The notes beneath the pieces were generated by a model. That model searched no databases, had not been told where the DNA came from, and saw nothing but the letters and a program-made list of their open reading frames with translations. Below are positions 42,541 through 50,686 of a DNA stretch of 64,000 bases, piece after piece; positions within the stretch are counted from its first letter, which is position 1, and every line of letters starts with the position of its first letter. Position numbers and translations under genes: made by a program. Origin of the DNA: Chryseobacterium sp. OV279 (lineage in GTDB: Bacteria > Bacteroidota > Bacteroidia > Flavobacteriales > Weeksellaceae); NCBI RefSeq assembly GCF_900128945.1, contig NZ_FQUD01000003.1, forward strand, positions 620,001-684,000, written 5' to 3'.

Positions 42541-43155
42541 ATGACCCAACTATTCATCACCGGCATAGGCACTGAAGTAGGAAAAACAATTTGCTCTGCC
42601 GTTCTAACACAATATTTTAAAGCCGATTACTGGAAACCCGTACAATCCGGAGATCTGGACTGTTCGGACAGTCATAAAATAGAATCATGGACAGAAAATA
42701 CAGTCTGCCATCCGGAAACTTACCGTTTTAAGCTGGCTGCATCACCGCATCAGTCGGCACGGGAAGAAAATGTGCAGATTGATCTTGACCAGTTTCATCT
42801 GCCTGAAACACAGAACAGTTTTATTGTAGAAGGAGCCGGAGGGCTTATGGTCCCGCTTACAGATAATATTTTCATGATCGATCTTATAGAAAAACTGGAT
42901 CTTCCGGTGGCATTGGTGGTGAGGAATTATTTAGGATGTATTAATCACACTTTGCTTTCCATCATGGCATTAGAACAGAAAAAACTCAAACTGGAATATC
43001 TGATCCTCAACGGAGTTTTCCCTCCGGATACCGAAAGAGTGATCTGCAACTTTATTAAAAGGGAAACCAGAATTATTCGTATTCCTGAAATTAACCAACC
43101 CACAAAAGATAGTATTAAAACTGCCGCAGAACAATTAACAAAAACAAAATTATGA
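42541..43155 (+). CDS. bioD: Dethiobiotin synthetase (BioD)
   Basis: A 204-residue ATP-dependent carboxylase. The P-loop is in [17 protein letters not shown], followed by the lysine in YWKPVQSGD and the switch segment [13 protein letters not shown]. It converts diaminopelargonate plus CO2 to dethiobiotin. The 57-bp gap before it holds a CCCGAA-type repeat with no ribosome-binding site. Its stop overlaps the bioB start by 4 bp. Confidence 0.93.
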   Translation: MTQLFITGIGTEVGKTICSAVLTQYFKADYWKPVQSGDLDCSDSHKIESWTENTVCHPETYRFKLAASPHQSAREENVQIDLDQFHLPETQNSFIVEGAGGLMVPLTDNIFMIDLIEKLDLPVALVVRNYLGCINHTLLSIMALEQKKLKLEYLILNGVFPPDTERVICNFIKRETRIIRIPEINQPTKDSIKTAAEQLTKTKL

Positions 43156-44144
43156 TAATGGACCAAAAAACAACCGTAAGAAACAACTGGACAAAAGAAG
43201 AAATAGAAGAAATTTACCACCAGCCTTTGCTGGAACTGATTTATAAGGCATCCACCGTTCACCGTGAATGGCATGATCCGACCGAAGTACAGATCTCCAC
43301 CTTATTATCCATCAAAACAGGAGGATGTCCTGAAGACTGTTCCTACTGTGGTCAGGCGGCGCGTTACCATACCAATATTAAAGTGCAGGCATTGCTTCCG
43401 ACAGAAACCGTTATTGCTCACGCTCAAAAAGCCAAAGACAGCGGTTCATCCCGTTTCTGTATGGCTGCAGCATGGCGTGAAGTCCGAAATAACCGAGATT
43501 TTGACCGGGTAATCGATATGGTAAAAGGAGTGAATGAGCTTGGACTTGAAGTGTGCTGTACTTTAGGAATGCTTACCGAAGAGCAGGCTATCCGTCTTCA
43601 GGAAGCAGGTTTGTACGCTTACAACCACAATCTGGATACTTCTGAGCAGTATTATGAAGAAATTATTTCAACCAGAACTTTTGATAACAGGATTAATACG
43701 ATCAATAACGTAAGAAATGCAGGAATAACGGTATGTTCCGGAGGAATTATTGGACTTGGAGAAACGCATAGAGACCGGATTTCAATGCTTTTAACTTTAG
43801 CTACCATGCCAAAACACCCGGAATCAGTTCCCATCAATGCTTTAGCCAGAGTGGCAGGTACACCGCTTGAAGACAACGAGAAAGTAGACACCTGGGAAAT
43901 GGTCAGAATGATCGCTACCGCAAGAATTGTTATGCCTGCATCCATGGTGAGATTAAGCGCAGGACGTATTGAAATGAATGAAACAGAACAAGCCTGGTGC
44001 TTTATGGCCGGAGCCAATTCCATATTTACGGGAGAAAGAGAAACCCTATTGGTAACGCCAAATCCGGGAGTTTCCGAAGATATGCAGATGCTGGAAAAAC
44101 TGGGGCTGAAACCGATGAAGATGAAAGAAAAGAGTTGTTGTTAA
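43152..44144 (+). CDS. bioB: Biotin synthase (BioB)
   Basis: A 330-residue radical SAM enzyme. The 4Fe-4S motif is CPEDCSYC in [17 protein letters not shown]; later blocks [24 protein letters not shown] and the conserved arginine segment [12 protein letters not shown] fit BioB and its 2Fe-2S site. It inserts sulfur into dethiobiotin. The length is standard. An in-frame ATG at 43158 (MDQKTTV) is an alternative start. It overlaps bioD by 4 bp. Confidence 0.95.
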   Translation: MIMDQKTTVRNNWTKEEIEEIYHQPLLELIYKASTVHREWHDPTEVQISTLLSIKTGGCPEDCSYCGQAARYHTNIKVQALLPTETVIAHAQKAKDSGSSRFCMAAAWREVRNNRDFDRVIDMVKGVNELGLEVCCTLGMLTEEQAIRLQEAGLYAYNHNLDTSEQYYEEIISTRTFDNRINTINNVRNAGITVCSGGIIGLGETHRDRISMLLTLATMPKHPESVPINALARVAGTPLEDNEKVDTWEMVRMIATARIVMPASMVRLSAGRIEMNETEQAWCFMAGANSIFTGERETLLVTPNPGVSEDMQMLEKLGLKPMKMKEKSCC

Positions 44145-44248
44145 CGAGGTTCGGGATACGGGGTTTGGGTTTATACTGTAAATTAATGGTTGACCTGTAG
44201 AACTACCATCTTCTAACTTCTAATTTCTAACTTCTAATTCAAAAAAAA
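44145..44248. repeat. Repeat-rich spacer between bioB and bioA
   Basis: 104 bp holding a GGTTCGGGATACGGGGTTTG motif (inverted relative of 42508-42540) and a pyrimidine-rich tandem CTTCTAA-type repeat at about 44210-44239, which also occurs near 6276-6290. No terminator is obvious, so bioA is probably still in the operon. Confidence 0.5.
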
Positions 44249-45571
44249 ATGAATACAGTAATACAATCACTACAGTCAAGAGATAAAGCCGTCAACTGGC
44301 ATCCTTACACGCAGATGAAAACAGCTGGTGATGCAGTGCCTATCGTAAATGGAAAAGGAGTTTATTTATATGATGAGAATGGGAAAAAGTATATTGATGC
44401 TGTTTCATCCTGGTGGGTAACATTGCACGGTCATGCTCATCCTTATATTGCAGAACGTGTTTTTCAGCAGCTGAATACTCTGGAACAGGTTATTTTTGCA
44501 GGTTTTACGCATGAACCGGCTGTTCAGTTGTCCGAAAATTTATTACAAATCCTTCCTGAAAATCAGAAAAAAGTTTTTTATTCTGATAATGGCTCAACGG
44601 CGGTGGAAGCGGCGCTGAAGATGTGTATTCAGTATGCCTATAACTCAGGGAAAGAAAAAACCAAGATTCTTGCTTTTAAAAATGCATATCACGGTGATAC
44701 GTTCGGGGCGATGTCCGTAAGTGGAAGAAGTGTCTGGACAAAGCCTTTCGGAAGTATGCTGTTTGAGGTCGTATTTATTGATACACCCAACGCGGAAAAC
44801 CTGGAAAGTTTGAAAATTCAGATTAGAGATCTGGCGGAAGAAACAGCCTGTTTTATCTATGAGCCATTGGTACAGGGTGCTGCAGGAATGCTGATGTACG
44901 AAGCCAAACACCTGGATGAACTGATGAAGTTTTGTAGAGCTGAAGAAATTCTGATGATTCAGGACGAAGTATTCACAGGTTTTGGAAGAACAGGAAAGCT
45001 CTTTGCCGCTAACCATCTGACGGAAATGCCAGATATTATGTGCTTTTCAAAAGGCCTTACCGGCGGAACGATGCCTATGGGAATTACGACGTGTTCACAG
45101 GAGATTTTCAATGCTTTTTTATCTGATGATAAGTATAAAACGTTGTTTCACGGGCATTCTTTTACGGCGAATCCTTTAGCATGTACGGCGGCACTGGCCA
45201 GCATGGAACTTTTATTACAGGAAGAAACGTTATCGGCCATTGACCGTATCAGCAGACAACATTCAGATTTTTCCAAAGTTCTCTCAAAGCATCCGGATGT
45301 TGAAAATGTACGACAGACCGGAACTATTCTGGCTTTTGAGTATAAAACTGATCAAAATACATCTTATTTTAATCAAATTGGAAAGGTTTTGTATGATGAA
45401 TTTTTGAAACGTGGAATCATTATGCGTCCGCTGGGGAATGTCATGTATTTGGTTCCGCCGTATTGCATTACGTCAGAGGAACTGGATTTTATTTATCAGA
45501 ATATACTGGAAGTGTTGGATACTTTTAAGAATCCAGATCCTTGCCCCACTGATGCAGCTGATCGAGAATAG
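44249..45571 (+). CDS. bioA: Adenosylmethionine-8-amino-7-oxononanoate aminotransferase (BioA)
   Basis: A 440-residue class III aminotransferase. Key segments: NWHPYTQMKTAGD, the BioA-like SSWWVTLHGHAHPYI, the cofactor aspartate in IQDEVFTGFGRTG and the PLP-lysine in CFSKGLTGGTMPMG. It converts KAPA to DAPA using S-adenosylmethionine. It is the last gene of the biotin group and its 3' end overlaps the convergent HxlR gene by 47 bp; the last 15 residues (NPDPCPTDAADRE) come from this overlap. Confidence 0.93.
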   Translation: MNTVIQSLQSRDKAVNWHPYTQMKTAGDAVPIVNGKGVYLYDENGKKYIDAVSSWWVTLHGHAHPYIAERVFQQLNTLEQVIFAGFTHEPAVQLSENLLQILPENQKKVFYSDNGSTAVEAALKMCIQYAYNSGKEKTKILAFKNAYHGDTFGAMSVSGRSVWTKPFGSMLFEVVFIDTPNAENLESLKIQIRDLAEETACFIYEPLVQGAAGMLMYEAKHLDELMKFCRAEEILMIQDEVFTGFGRTGKLFAANHLTEMPDIMCFSKGLTGGTMPMGITTCSQEIFNAFLSDDKYKTLFHGHSFTANPLACTAALASMELLLQEETLSAIDRISRQHSDFSKVLSKHPDVENVRQTGTILAFEYKTDQNTSYFNQIGKVLYDEFLKRGIIMRPLGNVMYLVPPYCITSEELDFIYQNILEVLDTFKNPDPCPTDAADRE

Positions 45572-45842
45572 GACCTAATTTCCGGGCTTTATCCGTCAAT
45601 TTATAATATACTTCTGGAGGGAAATTGTAGACTTCAATCCGTTGAATCATATGATTTTCCTCCATTTGTTTCAGCTGTTCCGATAGCACTTTCTTTGAAA
45701 CCCGGGGCATTTTACGCCACAATTCTACAAAACGAACCTGCTCTTCCTCAAAAAGATTCTGAAGGATTAATGGTTTCCATTTTCCGGAAAGAATATCCAG
45801 GCTTCGTCTGAGCCCGCAGTTTTTAAATTCTTCAAAATTCAT
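45525..45842 (-). CDS. HxlR family transcriptional regulator
   Basis: A 105-residue winged-helix protein with the HxlR pattern CGLRRSLDILSGKWKPLILQ (cut), EEQVRFVELWRKMPRVSKKVLSEQ and wing residues PPEVYYKLT. It is divergent from an MBL-fold hydrolase gene at 45933, and the 90-bp intergenic region carries the motif AACCTTTTGGTAAC, shared with the HxlR gene at 48992. Such regulators often sense electrophiles or oxidants. It overlaps bioA. Confidence 0.9.
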   Translation of the reverse strand: MNFEEFKNCGLRRSLDILSGKWKPLILQNLFEEEQVRFVELWRKMPRVSKKVLSEQLKQMEENHMIQRIEVYNFPPEVYYKLTDKARKLGPILDQLHQWGKDLDS

Positions 45843-45860
45843 AGATCCTTTTATATAAGT

Positions 45861-45879
45861 GGTGAACCTTTTGGTAACC
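45861..45879. promoter_or_regulatory. Candidate HxlR operator (shared motif, copy 1)
   Basis: GGTGAACCTTTTGGTAACC contains the 14-mer AACCTTTTGGTAAC at 45865-45878, found identically at 49420-49433 in front of another HxlR gene. On the other strand it reads as tandem GGTTACC and GGTTCACC halves separated by AAAA. A TAGTTTTG -7 element for the MBL gene lies at 45906-45913. Confidence 0.5.
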
Positions 45880-45932
45880 GTCTATTATCCAGCCTTGATT
45901 TAACCTAGTTTTGCAGGACAAAATTAAACAAA

Positions 45933-46697
45933 ATGAAACTGGAATTATGGCGCAATGCCACATTATTGATCCAAATCGGAGGAAAAAATATTTTAATTGA
46001 TCCCATGCTTGGAGCAAAAAGTTCTCTGGGAAAATTGCCGATGACGGATAACGAATTATTGAATCCATTAGTTGATCTTCCATTCAGTGAAGAGGAATTG
46101 AAAGATAAGCTGTCAAAAATTGATGCTATAGCGGTAACTCACCTTCATCCCGATCACTGGGACGGAAAAGCGATTGAACTTTTAAACAAAGATATTCCCG
46201 TGATTTGTCCTGAAGTGATTGCAGAACAGATTGCGCAGTCAGGTTTTAAAAATATAATTTCCATTAAAGACAGCATCATCTGGGAAAATATCAATATTTC
46301 CATTACGCAGGGACAGCACGGAACCGGAGAAATAGGAGAGAAGATGGGAGAAGTCAATGGTTTTGTCTTTAAAGCGGAAGAAAAAACGCTTTACATCGTT
46401 GGCGACAGTATCTGGTATGAAGGAATTGCCACAGAAATTGATACACACAGACCTCATCATATTGTAGTTGCAGGCGGTGCAGCCACTTTTGTCATGGGAG
46501 ATCCTATTATTATGACCAGCCGGGACATCATTAAACTGTGCGAATATATTCCGGAGGCGACCGTTTTGGTAACTCATCTTGAGGCGGTAAGTCACTGTAA
46601 AGAAGACCGGAAATTTATTCAGGATAAAATCATAGAAAGCGGATTGCAGGACCGATGTTTTGTTTTGCAGGATGGTGAAGAATATTCTTTTGAGTAA
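45933..46697 (+). CDS. MBL-fold metal-dependent hydrolase (UPF0173-like)
   Basis: A 254-residue metallo-beta-lactamase-fold hydrolase. The metal motif is VTHLHPDHWDG (about residue 68), with GQHGTGEIGE and IVGDSIWYEG supplying further ligands, and VLVTHLEAVSH near the C-terminus. This layout resembles UlaG/UPF0173-type enzymes that act on nucleotides, lactones or phosphoesters; the substrate is unknown. It is divergent from the HxlR gene and likely its target. Confidence 0.82.
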   Translation: MKLELWRNATLLIQIGGKNILIDPMLGAKSSLGKLPMTDNELLNPLVDLPFSEEELKDKLSKIDAIAVTHLHPDHWDGKAIELLNKDIPVICPEVIAEQIAQSGFKNIISIKDSIIWENINISITQGQHGTGEIGEKMGEVNGFVFKAEEKTLYIVGDSIWYEGIATEIDTHRPHHIVVAGGAATFVMGDPIIMTSRDIIKLCEYIPEATVLVTHLEAVSHCKEDRKFIQDKIIESGLQDRCFVLQDGEEYSFE

Positions 46698-46761
46698 TCT
46701 TACCAAATCCGAATTTAATGCCTGTAATATTCATAATTTAGCCTATTAAAATTTTGACAAA

Positions 46762-47292
46762 ATGATTCTTGAAACAGAAAGACTGCTTCTCAGAGATCTT
46801 GATATGAATAATAAGGAAGCCATTTTCGGGTACCGTTCAGATGGGGAAACCAATCAATTTCAAAGCTGGATTCCCAAAACACTGGAAGAAGTGGAAGCAT
46901 TCATCATCAGAAATTCCAAAGAATTCAATCTGCCTGAGACATGGTATCAGCTTTTGATTACAGATAAGCTGACGAAAGAAGTCATCGGTGATGTAGGCGT
47001 TCATTTTATAGACAGTGATCAGGTGGAATTTGGAATTACACTGAGCAAAAAGTATCATCACAAAGGATATGCTTCCGAAGCATTGAAAGGATTGATTAAC
47101 CTCATGTTTAAAGATTTGAGGAAACACAGGATCATCACTTCCATTGATCCTGATAATACCAGTTCAATGCAGCTGATGGAACGTCTTGGTTTCAGAAAGG
47201 AAGGACACTTCATTAAAAGTCTGCACATCAACGGTGTTTGGGTAGATGATGTGATTTATGCGATTCTTGCTGAAGAATGGGTCAATAAATAA
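46762..47292 (+). CDS. GNAT family N-acetyltransferase (RimJ-like)
   Basis: A 176-residue acetyltransferase of the RimJ/RimL type. It starts with ETERLLLRDLDMNN, has the acetyl-CoA segment YHHKGYASEALKGLINLMF and the C-terminal block NTSSMQLMERLGFRKEGHF. These enzymes acetylate ribosomal proteins or small molecules. It stands alone, 65 bp after the MBL gene, followed by a palindromic repeat. Confidence 0.88.
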   Translation: MILETERLLLRDLDMNNKEAIFGYRSDGETNQFQSWIPKTLEEVEAFIIRNSKEFNLPETWYQLLITDKLTKEVIGDVGVHFIDSDQVEFGITLSKKYHHKGYASEALKGLINLMFKDLRKHRIITSIDPDNTSSMQLMERLGFRKEGHFIKSLHINGVWVDDVIYAILAEEWVNK

Positions 47293-47293
47293 A

Positions 47294-47320
47294 TGGTGGC
47301 TGAGACACTCGAAGCCACCT
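47294..47320. repeat. GGTGGCT...AGCCACC palindromic repeat
   Basis: GGTGGC at 47295-47300 pairs with GCCACC at 47314-47319 around TGAGACACTCGAA. It matches the widespread flavobacterial GGTGGCTGAG-n-TCGAAGCCACC intergenic repeat as I remember it. It lies upstream of the DUF421 gene and explains why the in-frame extension of that gene should be ignored. Confidence 0.65.
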
Positions 47321-47371
47321 TGGCCAACGGCTATGGCTCATTTTTTGGATATCCTTTCTAAATTAATATCT

Positions 47372-48079
47372 ATGCTAGCCTTATTTCTCTTAGAACTCAA
47401 CTGGAAAGAATTGCTGATGGGACATGAAGAATGGTCTTTTCTTTTAGAGATTATTCTCCGGACGGCCATTATGTTTCTGGCTATTATCATCGGCTTAAGG
47501 GTTTTGGGTAAAAGAGGCGTGAAGCAGCTTTCTATTTTCGAACTGGTGGTGATCATCGGTTTGGGATCTGCAGCAGGCGACCCAATGTTTAACAAAGATG
47601 TCGGAATTGTCTCTTCAATCCTCGTTTTTATCGTTATTATTCTTTTATATACCATCATTACAATTTTTATCGCCAAGAGCAAAAGTTTTGAAAAACTGGT
47701 GGAAGGTACTTCTGCCTGCCTGATCCGCGATGGAGAATTTGCTATAGATAATTTCAAAAAAGAAAATCTGGGCAGCGATGAATTCTTTGCCGAGCTTAGA
47801 TTAAAAGGCGTTTCACAACTCGGACAGATTGAAACGGCTATCGTAGAAAGTTCCGGAGAAATCAGCATATTTTTTTATGAAGATAAAGCCGTGAAATCCG
47901 GACTTCCAATCATGCCTGATTCATTGGAAAATCCATTGAAGATAATTCCTCACGAAGGCCATTATTCCTGTACATTCTGTGGACATACCGAATTTAAACC
48001 GGAAGGAACCGCTGGAAACTGTCCTAAATGCGAGAAAGATGAATGGGTAGAAGCAAGCAGTAAAAGGAGAGTGACATAA
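47372..48079 (+). CDS. YetF/DUF421 membrane protein with C-terminal CxxC pair
   Basis: A 235-residue membrane protein. Three hydrophobic segments come first (about residues 30-100), followed by the DUF421 domain with GLRVLGKRGVKQLSIFELVV and LVEGTSACLIRDGEF. The C-terminal tail has two Cys pairs, CTFCGH and CPKCEK, spaced like a zinc ribbon or rubredoxin knuckle, which is not part of the YetF proteins I know. Function is not established for the family. The ATG at 47372 is preferred; earlier in-frame ATGs lie within a palindromic repeat. Confidence 0.8.
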   Translation: MLALFLLELNWKELLMGHEEWSFLLEIILRTAIMFLAIIIGLRVLGKRGVKQLSIFELVVIIGLGSAAGDPMFNKDVGIVSSILVFIVIILLYTIITIFIAKSKSFEKLVEGTSACLIRDGEFAIDNFKKENLGSDEFFAELRLKGVSQLGQIETAIVESSGEISIFFYEDKAVKSGLPIMPDSLENPLKIIPHEGHYSCTFCGHTEFKPEGTAGNCPKCEKDEWVEASSKRRVT

Positions 48080-48158
48080 ATAAGGATTTGAGCTTCTCAG
48101 CAAATCTTTATCACTACTTTATTACTAAATTTGTAAATTGAATCATAATGGATGCCAA

Positions 48159-48980
48159 ATGGAACAGAAAGACGCATTGAGAACTTTGAACTACTCAGGT
48201 ATATTTCTTTCCTGCTTTTCAGATTACAGTGAAAAATGCATCCACGCTACTCCTGAACACGTTCTGCTGTATCTGTATTCCGGAGAGCAGATCATAGAGG
48301 ACAGAGGAGAAAAAATTGTTATCAAGGCAGGAGAGTGCGCCTTTATTCGACGCGATCATAGGCTCATCATGCATAAAAACAGCATAGGAGAAAATTTATA
48401 TAAAGGGATCTCACTTACTTTTGGAAGATCTGTTCTTCGAGAGTTTTACGGCAGAATAAACAGGTCTGAAATACCAAACAAACCCTCAATTTCAGAAAAA
48501 AAAATATTTAAACTTGAAATCCGTCCGGATATTACCAGTTTATTTCAGTCTTTAACGCCTTATTTTGATGGCCAGATACAACCTACAGAAGGTGTTGCTC
48601 ATCTGAAACTTCTTGAAGGAATTTATGCCATTCTCAATAGTTCTGAAGCATTATATCCTGTACTATTCGATTTTACAGAGCCCTGGAAAGTAGATATTCT
48701 TGGATTTCTTAACGAAAATTATAGGGATGATCTTACCATGGAACAGATTGCCTCCTATACGGGCAGAAGTCTCGCCACATTTAAACGGGATTTTAAGAAA
48801 ATAAGTAATCTTACACCACAGAAATGGCTGATAAAAAAACGCCTCGAAGCCGCTTATTTTATGCTAAAAGAAGAAAATAAAAAAGTACAGGACGTTTATA
48901 TAGAAGTGGGATTTAAAAATCCTTCTCATTTTTCTACAGCTTTTAAAAAAGAATACGGCTTTTCACCATCCGACATATAA
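48159..48980 (+). CDS. AraC family transcriptional regulator
   Basis: A 273-residue regulator paralogous to the one at 1039-1842, with the shared motifs FTEPWKVDI/FSEPHKIDL, TGRSLATFKRDF, KRLEAAYFML and VGFKNPSHFSTAF. The N-terminal region has a cupin-like profile (GEKIVIKAGECAFIRRDH). An in-frame TTG at 48138 extends the frame, but the ATG at 48159 is preferred. It is convergent with the HxlR gene, 11 bp away. Its targets are unknown. Confidence 0.88.
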   Translation: MEQKDALRTLNYSGIFLSCFSDYSEKCIHATPEHVLLYLYSGEQIIEDRGEKIVIKAGECAFIRRDHRLIMHKNSIGENLYKGISLTFGRSVLREFYGRINRSEIPNKPSISEKKIFKLEIRPDITSLFQSLTPYFDGQIQPTEGVAHLKLLEGIYAILNSSEALYPVLFDFTEPWKVDILGFLNENYRDDLTMEQIASYTGRSLATFKRDFKKISNLTPQKWLIKKRLEAAYFMLKEENKKVQDVYIEVGFKNPSHFSTAFKKEYGFSPSDI

Positions 48981-48991
48981 TTACCCAACTT

Positions 48992-49396
48992 TTATCTTTT
49001 ACCGGAAGATTTTCCTCCGGCAGCCATCTCGCTTTTAATTTTCTGTCTGTGCTGCATTCCCCATCTGGTCATTGCTCCTACCAATTCTTCCAGGGTATGG
49101 CTGTAGGGAAGCAATTCATATTCAATACTCACAGGATAGCCAACAGAAACTTTCTTTATGATAAATCCGTTCAGTTCCAATTCTTTCAGTTCGCTGGAAA
49201 GTACCCTTGCAGATATTCCGTTTACCTGTCTTTGAATCTCTGTAAATCTTTTATTTCCTCTCGCCATAGCGATAATAATCATCAGTTTCCATTTCCCTCC
49301 AATGGCATAAAGCGCATCGGAAACGGCTGCTAAAACAGTGTTGCATTCTTCTGTAAATGCCCTGCTATCTACTTGATTTTCTTTCTCTTTTGCCAT
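48992..49396 (-). CDS. HxlR family transcriptional regulator
   Basis: A 134-residue winged-helix regulator: CNTVLAAVSDALYAIGGKWK (cut), RFTEIQRQVNGISARVLSSELKEL and the wing PVSIEYELLPYSHTL. It is longer at both ends than the 105-residue HxlR protein at 45525. It is divergent from a SnoaL-like gene at 49522, and the intergenic region has the AACCTTTTGGTAAC motif also found at 45865. It probably represses the SnoaL-like gene. Confidence 0.9.
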   Translation of the reverse strand: MAKEKENQVDSRAFTEECNTVLAAVSDALYAIGGKWKLMIIIAMARGNKRFTEIQRQVNGISARVLSSELKELELNGFIIKKVSVGYPVSIEYELLPYSHTLEELVGAMTRWGMQHRQKIKSEMAAGGKSSGKR

Positions 49397-49410
49397 AACT
49401 AAGCTTTTTA

Positions 49411-49439
49411 TTAGTCACTAACCTTTTGGTAACAACTAA
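49411..49439. promoter_or_regulatory. Candidate HxlR operator (shared motif, copy 2)
   Basis: TTAGT at 49411-49415 and ACTAA at 49435-49439 flank AACCTTTTGGTAAC (49420-49433), the 14-mer identical to 45865-45878. It starts 15 bp upstream of the HxlR ATG and lies just before the -7 element at 49462. Confidence 0.5.
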
Positions 49440-49461
49440 TAAATTGTAAGCAAATATACTA

Positions 49462-49469
49462 TAGTTTTG
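49462..49469 (+). promoter_or_regulatory. Putative -7 element of the SnoaL-like gene
   Basis: TAGTTTTG fits TAnnTTTG and lies 52 nt upstream of the ATG at 49522. The HxlR-type motif lies just upstream, so repressor binding would block the promoter. Confidence 0.45.
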
Positions 49470-49521
49470 TCACACCATAACAAGCCAATAAAAATTTTTA
49501 AACCTTATTAAAATTAAAAGT

Positions 49522-49959
49522 ATGACAGTAGACATTTTAAAAACAAAAGAAGAGTTAAGAAACTTAATTGATGCGTATGCATCCTTAGGCGATGAAAAAA
49601 AGATTGCCGAACAAATGGAATTATTTACAGTGGATATTACTTATAAAGCCTATATGGGAGATTTTCTGGCAGGAAATACTGTGGGCAGAGAAAAGCTTGA
49701 AAATGAATTTAATGGCCATGCTTCACAGGTGAAAACCTACTTCACCCTGAACGGACAGCACACGGTGGAGATCGATGGAGATACAGCTACCGGAACTTCT
49801 TTTTCTCAGATCAAAATGATCCGGGATGCAGAAGGCAAGGATATCCTGACAGATTATAGTGTTAAATATGATGACAAATATGTATATCAGAATGGAAAAT
49901 GGCTTATAAAAGATCGCATCGGTTATTTCATTATTGTTGAGACCAGACCCGTTTTGTAG
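49522..49959 (+). CDS. SnoaL-like/NTF2-fold protein
   Basis: A 145-residue protein of the SnoaL/NTF2-like superfamily. It begins with an N-terminal helix (TKEELRNLIDAYASLGDEKK) and has beta strands ending in KYDDKYVYQNGKWLIKDRIGYF, typical of the cone-shaped fold. Such proteins bind or isomerise small hydrophobic ligands. It is divergent from an HxlR gene and is probably regulated by it. It is cytoplasmic by sequence, and catalytic residues cannot be identified. Confidence 0.8.
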   Translation: MTVDILKTKEELRNLIDAYASLGDEKKIAEQMELFTVDITYKAYMGDFLAGNTVGREKLENEFNGHASQVKTYFTLNGQHTVEIDGDTATGTSFSQIKMIRDAEGKDILTDYSVKYDDKYVYQNGKWLIKDRIGYFIIVETRPVL

Positions 49960-50057
49960 TCAGGGAATGATCACCGGACGTCAATACCAGAGAGTTTAGT
50001 TTCATCTAAATAATTGATTTTTTCTTGCTTTTGAGCTTCTCAGAAAGGTTAATTGAG

Positions 50058-50086
50058 CCTCAAAAAGATGTCTTTGTGAGGTTTTT
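50058..50086 (+). terminator. Terminator downstream of the SnoaL-like gene
   Basis: CCTCAAAAAGA pairs with TCTTTGTGAGG (one mismatch) across TG, followed by TTTTT. It is 98 bp after the SnoaL-like stop. Confidence 0.6.
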
Positions 50087-50113
50087 AATTTAATTTCGTT
50101 TTGTATTAAAAAG

Positions 50114-50686
50114 ATGAAAATGCAAAATAAAAACATATTGGAAAGGCTGAAAAAAGGTGAAGCTATTCATCCCAATGATCCTGAATATGATAGGATTAAT
50201 GAGATCGTAAACAGAACGATTGAACTGTCTCAGAAGCTTAATAATGCGACAGACATTCATCAGGTACGTGATTGTATTGGTGAAATTACAGGCGTTATCA
50301 TCGATGAAAGCACCACGATATTTCCGCCGTTCTACACCAATTTCGGAAAATTCATTACCCTTGGGAAAAACATTTTTATCAATCATGCCTGTTCCTTTCT
50401 GGATATGGGCGGAATTACGATAGAAGATGATGTATTGATTGGCCCCAAAGTAAACCTGATTACAGAAAATCATCCCCTGGATCCCAAAAACAGAAGAGCA
50501 CTCATTACCCAACCTATTCTGATAAAAAAAGGAGCATGGATTGGTGCGGGAGCTACCATCCTTCCAGGAGTAACTATTGGAAAAAATGCTGTAGTTGCAG
50601 CCGGGGCAGTCGTTTCAAAAGATGTTCCTGATGATATGGTAGTCGGGGGAGTTCCTGCTAAAATAATTAAATCAATTGATCAATGA
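50114..50686 (+). CDS. Hexapeptide-repeat O-acetyltransferase (maltose/galactoside type)
   Basis: A 190-residue left-handed beta-helix acetyltransferase. After an N-terminal helical region (MaA-like maltose acetyltransferase cap), repeated [LIV]-G-x-x-x-x turns follow: GKFITLGKNIFINH, GGITIEDDVLIGPKVNL, the catalytic His region TENHPLDP and GAWIGAGATILPGVTIGKNAVVAAGAVV. It is similar to MAA/LacA enzymes acetylating sugars or other acceptors. The next gene overlaps by 4 bp, so the hydrolase is co-transcribed. Confidence 0.88.
   Translation: MKMQNKNILERLKKGEAIHPNDPEYDRINEIVNRTIELSQKLNNATDIHQVRDCIGEITGVIIDESTTIFPPFYTNFGKFITLGKNIFINHACSFLDMGGITIEDDVLIGPKVNLITENHPLDPKNRRALITQPILIKKGAWIGAGATILPGVTIGKNAVVAAGAVVSKDVPDDMVVGGVPAKIIKSIDQ

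Noticed and set aside
47258..47371. Extended start for the DUF421 protein
   Set aside because: The extra residues are encoded by a palindromic intergenic repeat and the end of the GNAT gene.
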